Origin: Viola odorata
Taxonomy: Eukaryota; Streptophyta; Magnoliopsida; Malpighiales; Violaceae
Assembly (NCBI GenBank): GCA_963691705.1
Contig: OY829544.1
Coordinates: forward strand, 4,347,501-4,411,500
Length of the DNA: 64,000 bases
Reading direction: 5' to 3'
Part shown: piece after piece, positions 24,583 to 35,247 of the stretch
Layout: each line of letters starts with the position of its first letter
Position numbering within the stretch: the first letter of the stretch is position 1
Translations under genes and position numbers: made by a program
Notes under the pieces: generated by a model
Seen by the model: the letters and a program-made list of their open reading frames with translations, nothing else
Databases searched by the model: none
What the model was told of the DNA's origin: nothing

Positions 24583-26065
24583 AAAATTTTAATATTAAAA
24601 GATATTGTAAGAAATCAATCTATGTAATGTACTCATGGAGCTACAATGTGAGAAATATTTTTAAAAGTATGGAATTGAAAAATAGTCACAATGAGTAAAA
24701 TATAAGTTAATTTATTTTTAAATTTAAATTATTTGTTAAATATAACTTATGTATATTAATATATTTTTTAAATGTAAATTATTTTAATTATTATTATATT
24801 ATTTTAAGAATAATATTCTTTATTCAAGTTAATATTTTTTGTTTTATTTTATTATTAAATTTAGTAAAGTGATTGATTTTAAGAGAGTTGAAGAAACATA
24901 AACTAAATAAAAGTGAAAAATAAATTGTAATATTTATACTTTTTCTAACATAAATTATATGGTAAAAAGAAAAAAAAATTATTAGAATAATTGAGAAGAA
25001 GTTTATTTATAAGTATTGACAATATTAGCCATATATTATCAAAATGATTTACATTAATTTTATTTTTATGAAAGAAATATTTTATATTGTACATAAAATA
25101 TTTTTTACATGGGTTAATAATATTTATTTTATTTTAACTATTTAACTATAATTTCAAGCCAATACATGGTTTATTTTTTAAGAAAAAAATACTTTTAAAG
25201 TTAAGAAAATCATAAAAGTTAAAAATAAAAAGAGAATTTATAAGTTTTCCTAAAATTAATCGTGGCAACTGTTGATTAATGAGTTTTAATAATATAAAAG
25301 GATGAGGTTAGATATGTAAAAACAAATACTAAAAATTAATATTTTATAATCTAATCATCAAATATTTATGGTTATACATTTTCCTCCAATATTTATAAAT
25401 ATTTTTCAACTTTTTACCATTTTTTATATTTTTTTAACCACTTATAATGTTTATATTAAAATATTTTAGGATATTAAAGGATTTTTAATGTAAATCTTAA
25501 AATTATAGTGTCCGAATTGAAAGAATATTTAAACTATAAAAAATTATGCTGTTTACCTTAAAATCTGTGCTAGGTAAAGTGATAAGATATATTTTTAAAA
25601 AAATTGGTTATATTTTTAGTTATCATTATAATATTATGGGTCTAATACATGATCTACATAATTCAAAACAACATACGATAGGTACATAAAATATATTAAG
25701 TAAATATTTTTTGTAAACTTAAAGTTGTTAGAAAGTTAAAGTTAAATTAGCTTTGAAATGAGATATTGTTACAATGAGTAACCTTTTGAATCTTTAAATT
25801 GATAATTAAAATTAGATGACACAACTTTGAATCCCGCCTTTCTAGAAAAAAACGTGCAACTCAATATGCATGAGTCATATATTAAAAAAATAATAAATAA
25901 ATTGATTAATAGTTAGTTACTAATTTACAAGTTATCATTATACCTAAAATAATTAAATAAATGTTTATCGTAAACTTAAAGTCCTTAAAACCTTAAATTT
26001 AAATTATTTTTTAATTAATAACAAATGGATGAGGGTAAATTTGTATAACGTAATAGACTACTACA

Positions 26066-27530
26066 AAAGTACATAGAAGATCTCACTCATGGATTCTTAA
26101 TGCGAGTGACGAAATGTTGATGAAGTTGATATAAATAAGAAAATTAATTAAGAAATCATGTTCTAAGCCATAAGTTATAGGGAAAAAAAGCTAAAAGTTA
26201 TGGATTAGATGAGATATATAAATATTCTAACGTTATTATCATATTTATCTAATAAAAAATATTTTAAAATTGGAATAGTTTATTTATTTATAATAATAAT
26301 AAAAGTTTCATGACCTAACTATTACTACTATTATTATTCTAATAAAAAATTTAAGAAAATATATTTTTTTTTCTTTCAAAAGATAACAAAATATGATATT
26401 ATTACGAAAAAAAGAAAAAAATAAAGGACAAGTATATTAACAAAGTTATCCTTTTTATTAAATTATAATCACAATTATTTTTAGACTATTTTTTTAATTA
26501 TTATTGTTGTTGTTATTTTCTATTTCATGGATTTCCATTATTAAAATAAGAACTAGAAAGAAAGAGATATGAGAGAAAAAAATAAAAAAATAAAGTAAAA
26601 AATGATAATTATTTTTAGTTAAAAATTAAAAAATTTTAAAAAATTTGTAAAATAAATAAGAAATTATCTTACCTTAATAAACAACTTTTTAATAAAAAAT
26701 AAAAAAACTATGAAAACCTTTTTATAATGTATTATTCTTAAAAAGTATATATACACAAATATTAAATTACTTAAGTTTGATTTCGTAAAATTTGTAATTA
26801 AATATACAAACTATTTTTTTTCATGTTTATGTATGATAAAAAAATCACATATAAAAAAGTACATAGAAGATCTCACTCATGGATTCTTAATGCGAGTGAT
26901 GAAATGTTGATGAAGTTGATATAAATAAGAAAATTAAATAAGAAATCATGTTCTAAGCCATAAGTTATAGGAAAAAAAGCTAAAAGTTATGGATTAGATG
27001 AGAATCATGAGATACATAAATATTCTAACGTTATTATCATTTTAATCTAATAAAAAATATTTTAAAATTGGAATAGTTTATTTATTTATAATAATAATAA
27101 AAGTTTCATGATTTAACTATTACTACTATTATTATTCTAATCCAAAAATTTAAGAAAGTATATTTTTTTCTTTCAAAAGATAACAAAATATGATATTATT
27201 ATGAAAAGAAGAAAAAAATAACGGACAAGTATATTAACAAAGTTATCCCTTTTATTAAATTATAATCACAATTATTTTTAGACTATTTTTTTAATTATTA
27301 TTGTAGTTGTTATTTTCTATTTCATGCATTGCCATTATTAAAATAAGAACTAGAAATAAAAAAATATGTAAAATAAATAAGAAATTGTCTTGGCTCAATA
27401 AACTATTTTTTAATAAAAAATAAAAAAATAACTATGAAAACCTTTTTATAATGTATTATTCTTAAAAAGTATGCATACACAAATATTAAATTACTTAAGT
27501 TTGATTTTGTAAAATTTGTAATGATAAGGA
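26066..27530. repeat. tandem duplication inside the Helitron
   Basis: The unit starting GTACATAGAAGATCTCACTC at about 26069 recurs at about 26859, with close identity through TTAAGTTTGATTT..GTAAAATTTGTAA near 27520. The second unit has lost about 100 bp around 26575-26650 of the first. The segment near 26795-26850 also recurs inverted at about 27550-27605. Confidence 0.85.
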
Positions 27531-28098
27531 ATTATTTTTCCTTAGCTAATTATGTGATTTTTTATCATACATAAACATGAAGAAAAATAGTTTGTACATT
27601 TAATTAAATTATAACTTTTCATTAAATGTTAAACTTATTTTTTTATTGAGTTTGGTTTTTTAAAGAAAAATTCATTAGTGGTTGTTTTTAAATAACTACA
27701 TAATTATTTACAATATTTGGAGAACTAGAACAAAAATAATATAAAATATTATTTTAAATATTTAAATTTCAATTTATAAAAGTAAATTACTTAATTGAGT
27801 TAAAATTATTTTAATTTTAACAACTAAAAAATAAATTATTTCTGAATTAATAAAATATTTTTTTGTCAACACCTACATTAATACATCAATAACAATACTA
27901 ATATAATGTTTACAATATAGTTTAAATACCATAGTAAAAATTTATGTTAATCCCATTTTTTGAGACATTATTAAAACTTTTATATTATACCAAAAATATT
28001 TTGTGTGAAATACTTTTTTATACATAAATATAATATTTTAACATTTTCAAATCTAAATAAATTTCGCACGTGCAACGCCACGTGCCAAAATAACCTAG

Positions 28099-29637
28099 TC
28101 ATTCAAAAAATGACTCCCAATCTATTTTTATAAGAATTAAGGAAATGATTGATTAATATTTTCTATATATTTTTAACCAATTACTTTCAATAATTCTATT
28201 AATTAGAACCCATCAACGTTAGTCTTGATTTTTTAATATATTGGAAATGATAAAAATAGCAATTTTTTAAGAAAAAAAATAAAAAAAATCATTTTTTTAA
28301 GACAGAAGAAATATAAAACTTAACGCTATTTTTATTTTTAGTATTCTATTATTGCCTAAACATATTGATTGGTCGAGTTCAAAATCTCTTAACTAGCAAA
28401 TAAAAATATCAATTAGTACATGTTAGGAGCATCTTGCTTTGGAAATACTTGGAGAACCAAAAAATACCATAAGAGCATATCTGTCTCCTTTGGGGACTCC
28501 CCATGAACACATATTTTATGAAATAATATACAGAGCTTTTGTTTGTGTTAATAAAATAGATAATTTTTCTATATATAATAAAATTATCGATCTCTTTTTA
28601 GGTATCGAACCACTTTTTTATATATTATTAAATCGAATCATTTAGATCAACTATTTATCGTAGACTAATGTATAATTAGGAACATGAACATTCCTCACCT
28701 TTATTCATTGATTATTTCTTCGTACATTCCAAGGCATGCCCGTGACTAAGATGCTGCGAGGAAAGTATTCTTTTTTGTTTAGTTTTTTTTTTCTATTTGT
28801 TTTTTTAGACACAGGAAATTTATTAAAACACATTTGAATTCAGTACCTCTAGTCGTCCGATTAGAAATTTGCATGCAGTGGAAAGAATATCTCGTTATAC
28901 AATGCTACACAGTACTTACTTGTTACATGAACGGTCACTTTCTACCCCCTATTTTCCCCCTTTTCATCCACATATGTTACCGGGATTTATGAGGTAATAA
29001 CATTTCCGTGCAATACAGAATCGATTGTAGTCTTCTTTTTAACGGAGAATCTATTGTAACAGTTGAATACGAGTATAAAGTTCAAAATATTATTACTCCC
29101 AATTTTATCAATAATTCTTGTAAAATGCCTCACCAGTACAACGTCATTAATTGAAATTTATTATTTTGTTCTTAATCAACATTATCGATCTATCCCATCG
29201 AGATTTGGATGATTGAAGTTGAGATCGGGAAAGATCAATTCCAGCTTTTTACACACTGAACTTTCTTCACGGTAGAAAAATTGAAGTTTTTTTTTCTTAC
29301 TTTTACTTTTTCTATTGCTTATTATAAGTTTTCTGTAAGTAAAAGTTTTTTATACATAGTAGCAACGGATCATGGATACGTCAATGTGTCAATGAGATGA
29401 AAAATGCCTTTCTTTTTCTTTTTCATCATCTTTAATTTTTTGCCAAGGGCCAAAGCCATCTTTTCCTATCTTTTTATGCAATGGCTCTATTCTGGGGATC
29501 GAATATGCCTAGAACTAGAAATATGCAAGTGACACTTTTAGTAACCGTAAAGAATTTTATCCCATGTTATAATAATATAGCATAAAATAGAAAAATAAAA
29601 ATATAAAAATAAAAATAAAAAGGGGAAAATGACCAAT
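28099..29637. other. intergenic, no gene seen
   Basis: AT-rich DNA. A 68-codon frame at 28439 shows no recognisable features and is not called. Confidence 0.4.
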
Positions 29638-30469
29638 TGTTAAGGACACCTAAGTGATAATACAAAAGTATATCACAAGGGCATAACGGACATTGTACCT
29701 TCACAAAGTACCGTTGACCAGTTAAAACGGCACATGACCGGTTTGACCAAGTCAAACATATGAAACGGCATCGTGACCGATTGATCAAGTCAACGGGAAT
29801 AAGTGATCAAAGGACAAGTCTAGCCCGATCGCCTCAAAACGGCACGAAGCCGATCCACTCGCTAAGCTGTGAGGAAACGGATCGACACCTCTCCAAACAT
29901 TGACCAGGTCAAGGGTCTCCAAACGGCAGCATGCCGATTCCACACAACGGCAGTGTGCCGATTTGCTATAAACGGCTTAAAGCCTACAATAAAGGTACAC
30001 TGTATACTATTTCTATTAAATCAGTGGTCAAAGCCACACATGGGAGACAGCATTTCCTGCTCCCACTCAACCATTATAAAACTATTACCCATAGGGAATG
30101 TTTATCCTCCCAAAGGTATGGTCTCTACTTTATATTTATTAACTCTTACTTTTGAACCACTTGGTGGAAAAAAGAGGAAGGGTGTCAGCAGATCTAACCA
30201 CTCTAACCACTCTAGTCCTACATAAGGACTAGAGGGAGAGAGAGGAGGGACAGATCTGGAGCTCCCAAAAAGAGACAGACACTGTTCCGGTATACATTCT
30301 CTGCATCTTAATCCCAACACTGATTTTGGCATTGGAGATTCTCCGCCGGAGCAAGCCTCCGGTGGTTTTGCAGGTCGCTCAAGGGGCTCCGACCACACTC
30401 CCCGAGATGCCATTAGACGGAAAAGCCCTCCCATCCTTCTTTGGATTATCACTAAGATTGATTGCTACA
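29638..30469 (+). mobile_element. probable solitary LTR of a retrotransposon
   Basis: The stretch begins TGTTAAGGACACC and can be closed at a CA near 30469. It has LTR anatomy: a repeat-rich U3 with six AACGGC palindromes (29726-29990), TATAAA at 30075, an R-like hairpin CTAGTCCT/AGGACTAG at 30212-30232, and a GC-rich segment (GGAGATTCTCCGCCGGAGC) of the kind seen in Ty3/gypsy LTRs. No gag or pol adjoins. I find no matching 5-bp target duplication, so the ends are uncertain. Confidence 0.5.
29726..29990 (+). repeat. six AACGGC-N3/4-GCCGAT motifs in the LTR
   Basis: Each unit is an imperfect palindrome: AACGGC, three or four bases, then TGACCG, AGCCGA or TGCCGA. Copies start at about 29726, 29764, 29838, 29922, 29946 and 29971. 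AACGG is a MYB-binding core, so these may be promoter sites in U3. Confidence 0.7.
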
Positions 30470-31920
30470 TTCTAGTATGGAGTTCAAGTAAAAAAATTAA
30501 CCTAGTAAACTAAGTAAAGTATTTGAAGATGGTCATTTCTTTCAGAATTTTGTTAATTTTCGAATCAAAATTATTTTTTATCGAGAAAGAATATACGAGA
30601 GAGAAAAAGAAGGTATGCAGGGTATTACTGGTGCTTTCTTAGGGTTTTTTCGTTGAAAATAGTGGGAATTGAATAATAAGGAAGATTCTATTCCAAATAA
30701 GACCGACTTCTTGAATGGTCAGAACTGAGAGATTGCAGAGATGGTGGACAAAAACATCACATGATCTTTCTCCATCTGCATGTGACCCACGCACTTAAAC
30801 TATACTACTACTGTAAAACTTTGCGTTTTCATTTCATCAATGGCTACTAGAAGACTAGAGAGAGAGAGAGACAGACAGACATACACTGACATAACCTAAC
30901 TAGCTATACCTTTGTCTCGTTTTAGCACAAACCTAAATGCATAACATGTGAGAGTACGTGTGTGCAATATATTTCATACTATTTTCTTTTCTTAAGAGAA
31001 GAAACAAACAGAGGAAAAAAGATCTATCTCACTGATCTGAATGTTCTGCTGATCTAAAATTCAATATCACTGTGTGAAGCTGGAAAATAGCAATCTTTCA
31101 GTTGTTGATCTCGGAATTGGGTAATTTATCTTCAATCAAGTTTCAAAGAAAAATAAAAATAAAAATAAAAATAGACCGTAGTGCACCATATTTTACCATG
31201 ATATATCAAGTTTTGGCCTATCGGTACTTGAGATGTGGCGAGACACGTCGCTAGGCCATTGAATAAAAGGTTCATGCTAGATCAAATTACTAATAAAAAT
31301 TAACATTCATCACAAAATTTGAGTATAATGTTATGAAGTTTCAATATATTAGAATTTTCTGTTTCAAAATGGTCATCACTTGGAGATTTTTTATGATACT
31401 AGTATATATCATGGTGTCCCCACCACCTAATCTCAGTGAAATCATGAACACCCACATGCTAAGGATCTAAAACCAGCACTTTAACAATATCATGCGTTCA
31501 TATCCTTAAAAGAGATGGATTTACAATCTTGGATTTTAGCATCATTGCCTCTCATATGCACTTGTCTCTAAGATAAACAGTGTTTACTACTTAGGATCAT
31601 ATACATGATGATGAAAACTATAGCATGATTGAAGAACAGAAACACACACACATATATGCACATGTGGATCCCACCCATTTCTTTTTTGGTATATTCACAA
31701 AGTGAGTTTAATTTGCAGATGTTTGAAAAAAAGATGAGGGAGGGAATGAGAAAATTTCAACCTATAGTGGTGTCTAAAAAAATGAGGTTCTTATGATGTT
31801 TTACTAGTGAATTCCATCACTTACATGAATAAAGCGTAAAAGATGAGTTAATATTCTCAAAACGGAAGAATTACTAGAGAAAGTGGTAGCAGTGATGAGG
31901 ATAATGCTACTTATGAATTA
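30470..31920. other. intergenic, no gene seen
   Basis: No convincing frame. A GAGAGA run near 30855 and general AT-rich DNA only. Confidence 0.4.
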
Positions 31921-32150
31921 CTTCCTTTCAGTTTAATTAAACGTCGCTTTGATTTTGGGCACGCATATTAAGAAAGTCAGATGACTCACTGTTTGAGACA
32001 ATTTTGCCCCTTACTTTTTCTCGAACGTATGTTAAGGATGCTCATACGTTCGAGAAAAAGTAAAGGGCAAAATTGTCTCAAACAGTGAGTCATCCGGTTT
32101 CCTTAATATGCATGCCTAAAGTCAAAACGACAGTTAATAAAATTAGGAGA
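31921..32150. mobile_element. foldback MITE forming a near-complete hairpin
   Basis: Two arms of about 100 bp are nearly perfect reverse complements (for example GTTTGAGACAATTTTGCCCC with GGGCAAAATTGTCTCAAAC) around an 11-bp loop, TTAAGGATGCT. The outer ends are CTTCCTTTCAGTTTAATTAA and its diverged inverse, flanked by TA. The inner TTTGGGCAC..ATTAAG block also occurs in the element at 50337, so they are one family. Confidence 0.8.
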
Positions 32151-33609
32151 GAATATATCTTTTTAATTTATTGAAAAAGAAAAAGGTAGTGGAAAAAGAA
32201 AAAGAGAAAGAGAAGATACTCTTTGGGGTCATGATGAGTGGATTGAAAGACAAAAAATACTTTAAGAGAAACATCATCTTCTTTTCTCCCTAGGAAAGAC
32301 AACAAAATGGGTCAAGCTCCTGCAAAGTATTAGAAAATTCATGGATGGATGTACTTAAAAGTTGATGGAAAGAGGAACCTAATATCCTTTTTCCATACCA
32401 TTTTCTTTTCTTTAATTTCTTCTTGTATACCTATTTTTAAATTAAGCATAGCTTATTTAGCGCACATAGAAAAAAAAGTAAAAAGGTAAGAAAAGAAAAA
32501 GAGAAAGCAAGGAAGCATAGTTGTGTCACTGCCATTGAGCTAAGTTAGATGGTTGTGTTGCATTTCACGATTATGTTAGATTGACTAATTTATCAGCTGT
32601 AACTCTCAGTCTGTTTACCTTTCAAGTAAAAACCTCAGTAATCATAACAATTTATCTCTTAATAGATCGACCATATAATAATATATTAATTTGAGCTCAA
32701 GTTTAATTGTATAAAGAAGTTGTTGTAAGATTTGATTGTATTTTTTTATGATGGAATATTCATCTAATCATGTTTGCTTTAAAAAGAGTATCACTAGATC
32801 ATAACATGGTATATCATCAAATCTAGTTTAATAGCATACATAAGCTTTGAGTAAAAATATCGTTTCATAGAGTTCAAATCGTAGTTTTATTCTATAGACG
32901 AAAAATGTGCATGTGCCAAAAGCTAGTGTCGCACGACAGTGGTCAACGAAAGTTCTAATATCTTCATGTTTCTTGCTGTTTTCTTTTTAAGCGTTATTAA
33001 ACTAATATATTGGGTCTAAGAACAAATTTCTTTTATGTAACCCCCCAATTTCAAGATTGATGTTAGTAAAGGAAAACGGAGTACCAAAATTGATCTATAG
33101 TACCTACTTTTTATGAAGTAGACAACTTTAGGGACCATTCTATTTGACTAATCTTAAGTAACCGACCCAGAAAACAGGAAAACTGAAATTTCCATCAGAA
33201 AAAAAACAAAGAGATATGAGATCAAAACCTATTGAAACAAATTAGTAGTATGATTTATTTCCTGAAATTTGATTAGAGATTTGCTATAGTTAATCTGGTC
33301 TAGTTTCTGATCTATGATTCAATATCTTCTTTGAATTGATGAGTGTACACACCTACTTCTTTCTTTAATAATAAAAATAATAATAATAACTACTATTTAT
33401 TCCTAGTTTCTTCTAGCATACGATCAAAATGCTTTTCCTAACTTCACTCAAATAAACAGGATTAAATTGTAAACATAACTCATATTTTCATCAAGGCAGA
33501 TACTAACAGTAAGAACATATGCAATCGAAGGTTTAACAATAAAAAATATACCATTCATTGCTTCTAACCCGAACAAAATATACCATTGTATTATTATAAT
33601 TTGTTTTGA

Positions 33610-33610
<1 letters not shown>
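32151..33610. other. intergenic, no gene seen
   Basis: AT-rich spacer upstream of the MIR398 promoter; purine-rich GAAAAAGAGAAAGAG near 32190 is the only notable pattern. Confidence 0.4.
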
Positions 33611-33648
<38 letters not shown>

Positions 33649-33649
33649 T
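33611..33649. repeat. (ATT)n microsatellite
   Basis: About 13 ATT units end six bases before the first GTAC core of the MIR398 promoter. Confidence 0.95.
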
Positions 33650-33654
33650 CAGTA

Positions 33655-33870
33655 GTACAATGGTTTGTGTACTAGCTATTTATTCCTTAGATTTTTCTTG
33701 CAACGATGAAGGTGTACCCATTCTCAACAGTACAAAGGGTTTTGGGGTGGGAGTACAGATTGTACAACAATGATATATGTAATAACTGTTGCAAGTACAA
33801 CGGTGTGGGTAGTAGACTAGTCGTAGTAGTACATTCCAATGGCTGTACTGGATTATCTTGCGCTATATAG
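33655..33870 (+). promoter_or_regulatory. MIR398 promoter: nine GTAC copper-response cores and a TATA box
   Basis: GTAC occurs at 33655, 33669, 33714, 33730, 33753, 33762, 33795, 33829 and 33845, against less than one expected by chance in this length. CTATATAG at 33863 is a fitting TATA box 15 bp past the last core, about 100 bp before the hairpin. GTAC is the core bound by SPL7/CRR1-type SBP factors, which switch on miR398 when copper is scarce. That these cores are functional is inference from position and density. Confidence 0.82.
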
Positions 33871-33966
33871 CAAAGGATCTATAGTGCCATTATCATCATC
33901 ATCCATCACCTATCACCCAATTTGTAGGGCAAAAGTGTTTTAACAAATTAGAGAGAAACCCTATAA

Positions 33967-34103
33967 ATGTGGAGGGATTCCTACAGGGGCAACCTTAGAT
34001 CACATGTGGTCACCTCATCAGATAATCCCATCTTTTTTTTGGTTATCTTGTTGCGTGTTTCATGTGTTCTCAGGTCGCCCCTGCTGGATTTCCTTCCACC
34101 ACA
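33967..34103 (+). ncRNA. MIR398: MIR398 precursor
   Basis: The 3' arm at 34063-34083 carries TGTGTTCTCAGGTCGCCCC followed by TG, identical to the miR398b-type mature sequence known in many eudicots. The 5' arm at 33986-34006 (GGGGCAACCTTAGATCACAT, then G) is the matching star strand: 18 of 21 positions opposite the mature strand are complementary. The stem continues below (ATGTGG..CCACAT) and above (GATAATC..GGTTATC) and closes on a T-rich loop, so the fold is a normal plant pri-miRNA. miR398 guides cleavage of CSD1 and CSD2 (Cu/Zn superoxide dismutases), their chaperone CCS and a COX5b subunit under copper starvation. The TATA box and copper-response cores just upstream fix the strand. Confidence 0.95.
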
Positions 34104-35247
34104 TCATCATCTGATGATGCAAAGATAAGTGGGAGGGCCCACTGGGCATATTTTTGTTCAGGTCTGTATCAGCCGTTGGATCATCCCCTTAATGGTAAGT
34201 AACCAGAATCTTACCGGTGAGTGGTTCAAAGAGAGGAGAGATTATGACACCAACACACGGTGAGTGGTTCAACACTTTAACTCTCAAATAGTAATCTCAT
34301 ACGAATAAATCATACAAATGAAAAAAATAGCAGATGCCATTCCTGCACGTTATTACTTGGTTTATATAAAACTTAGAATGATTTATTTACAGATAAAACG
34401 TTTTTCTTTTAAGATTGCAGGTGGGCCATGGAAATCCAAAGAATCCTTCATCCAGTGAAAAGAAAAGAAAAGAAAAAACAGAGGAATCACGTTGTACAGC
34501 TTATTAAAGAAACTGAGTCAATTGGACATTCCGTCCAAACTAGCATTCAAACTAATCTCAAGAGTCCAGCCCACGTCCAGCTGTGATGTTCACATAACAA
34601 AAACTGCAAAATCTAAATATGCATTTTCAATATCGATGCAATGTCTACTAATCAACGCTCTGCTGGTTCTAAAGCAAGTTGCAAGAAGCCAAATTCAAGA
34701 TTTTGGAATCAAAACTTTACCATTTCTGTTTGTTTTTTTTCCATTTGAAATGGCAATATTAGTTGAATCGACATTAACTAGTTTTAACTTGTTCCAATAC
34801 CATAACGTGCATGTATGATAGATTTATCAGAAAAGAAAATATAAGAAGGGCGTACCAGCGAATCCTTTCAGGCCTGATCCTGCACATTCTATTGTTATTG
34901 ATGCCAGCTGATGAAGAAGGGGTGTTGTTGCCACTGGGTACCAGAAATACGGTACTTAAAACCTGAAAGGATATACATGGATGGTTCTATAGACCTTGAG
35001 TACCTCTGCATCAGAACAGAATCAATATTGCTGCTTGCAAGTAGTTTGCTAAATTTAGACCGTACACGCAGAAGACTTTCCACCTTTCCCACAGACAGCG
35101 CTAAACCTGGATGATTTCAATAATTGCATTGAATTGCCATCTAAAGATGAAAGTGGTTCTTGAAAGGTCGTAAATAAATATTGAATGTAAAATTCGGAAT
35201 GATTGCATCATAAAGGAACCAAAAAATTTAGGGTGTTCTGTTTTCAC
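34104..35247. other. MIR398 downstream region and LAS1 3' flank
   Basis: The rest of the MIR398 primary transcript and the convergent LAS1 3' UTR presumably share this 1.1 kb. No frame with a credible ATG and family resemblance was seen. Confidence 0.4.

Larger units (their letters stand above)
23101..28098 (+). mobile_element. complete non-autonomous Helitron, 5.0 kb
   Basis: The 5' end is TCTATACTATATAAAAAGCA immediately after a host A. The 3' end is CTAG immediately before a host T, as expected for insertion into an AT dinucleotide. Nine bases before CTAG lies a 7-bp hairpin, GCACGTG (28066-28072), loop CAACGC, CACGTGC (28079-28085), the classic 3' terminator of rolling-circle elements. 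There are no terminal inverted repeats or target duplication. The interior is about 80 percent A+T with no Rep/helicase frame or captured exon that I can see, so it must have moved in trans. The published plant Helitron consensus ends (TC...CTRR with a GC-rich hairpin) match. Confidence 0.92.

Noticed and set aside
34492..34818. 108-codon frame downstream of MIR398
   Set aside because: It starts with a non-ATG codon and has no recognisable domain; more likely part of the MIR398 primary transcript or spacer.
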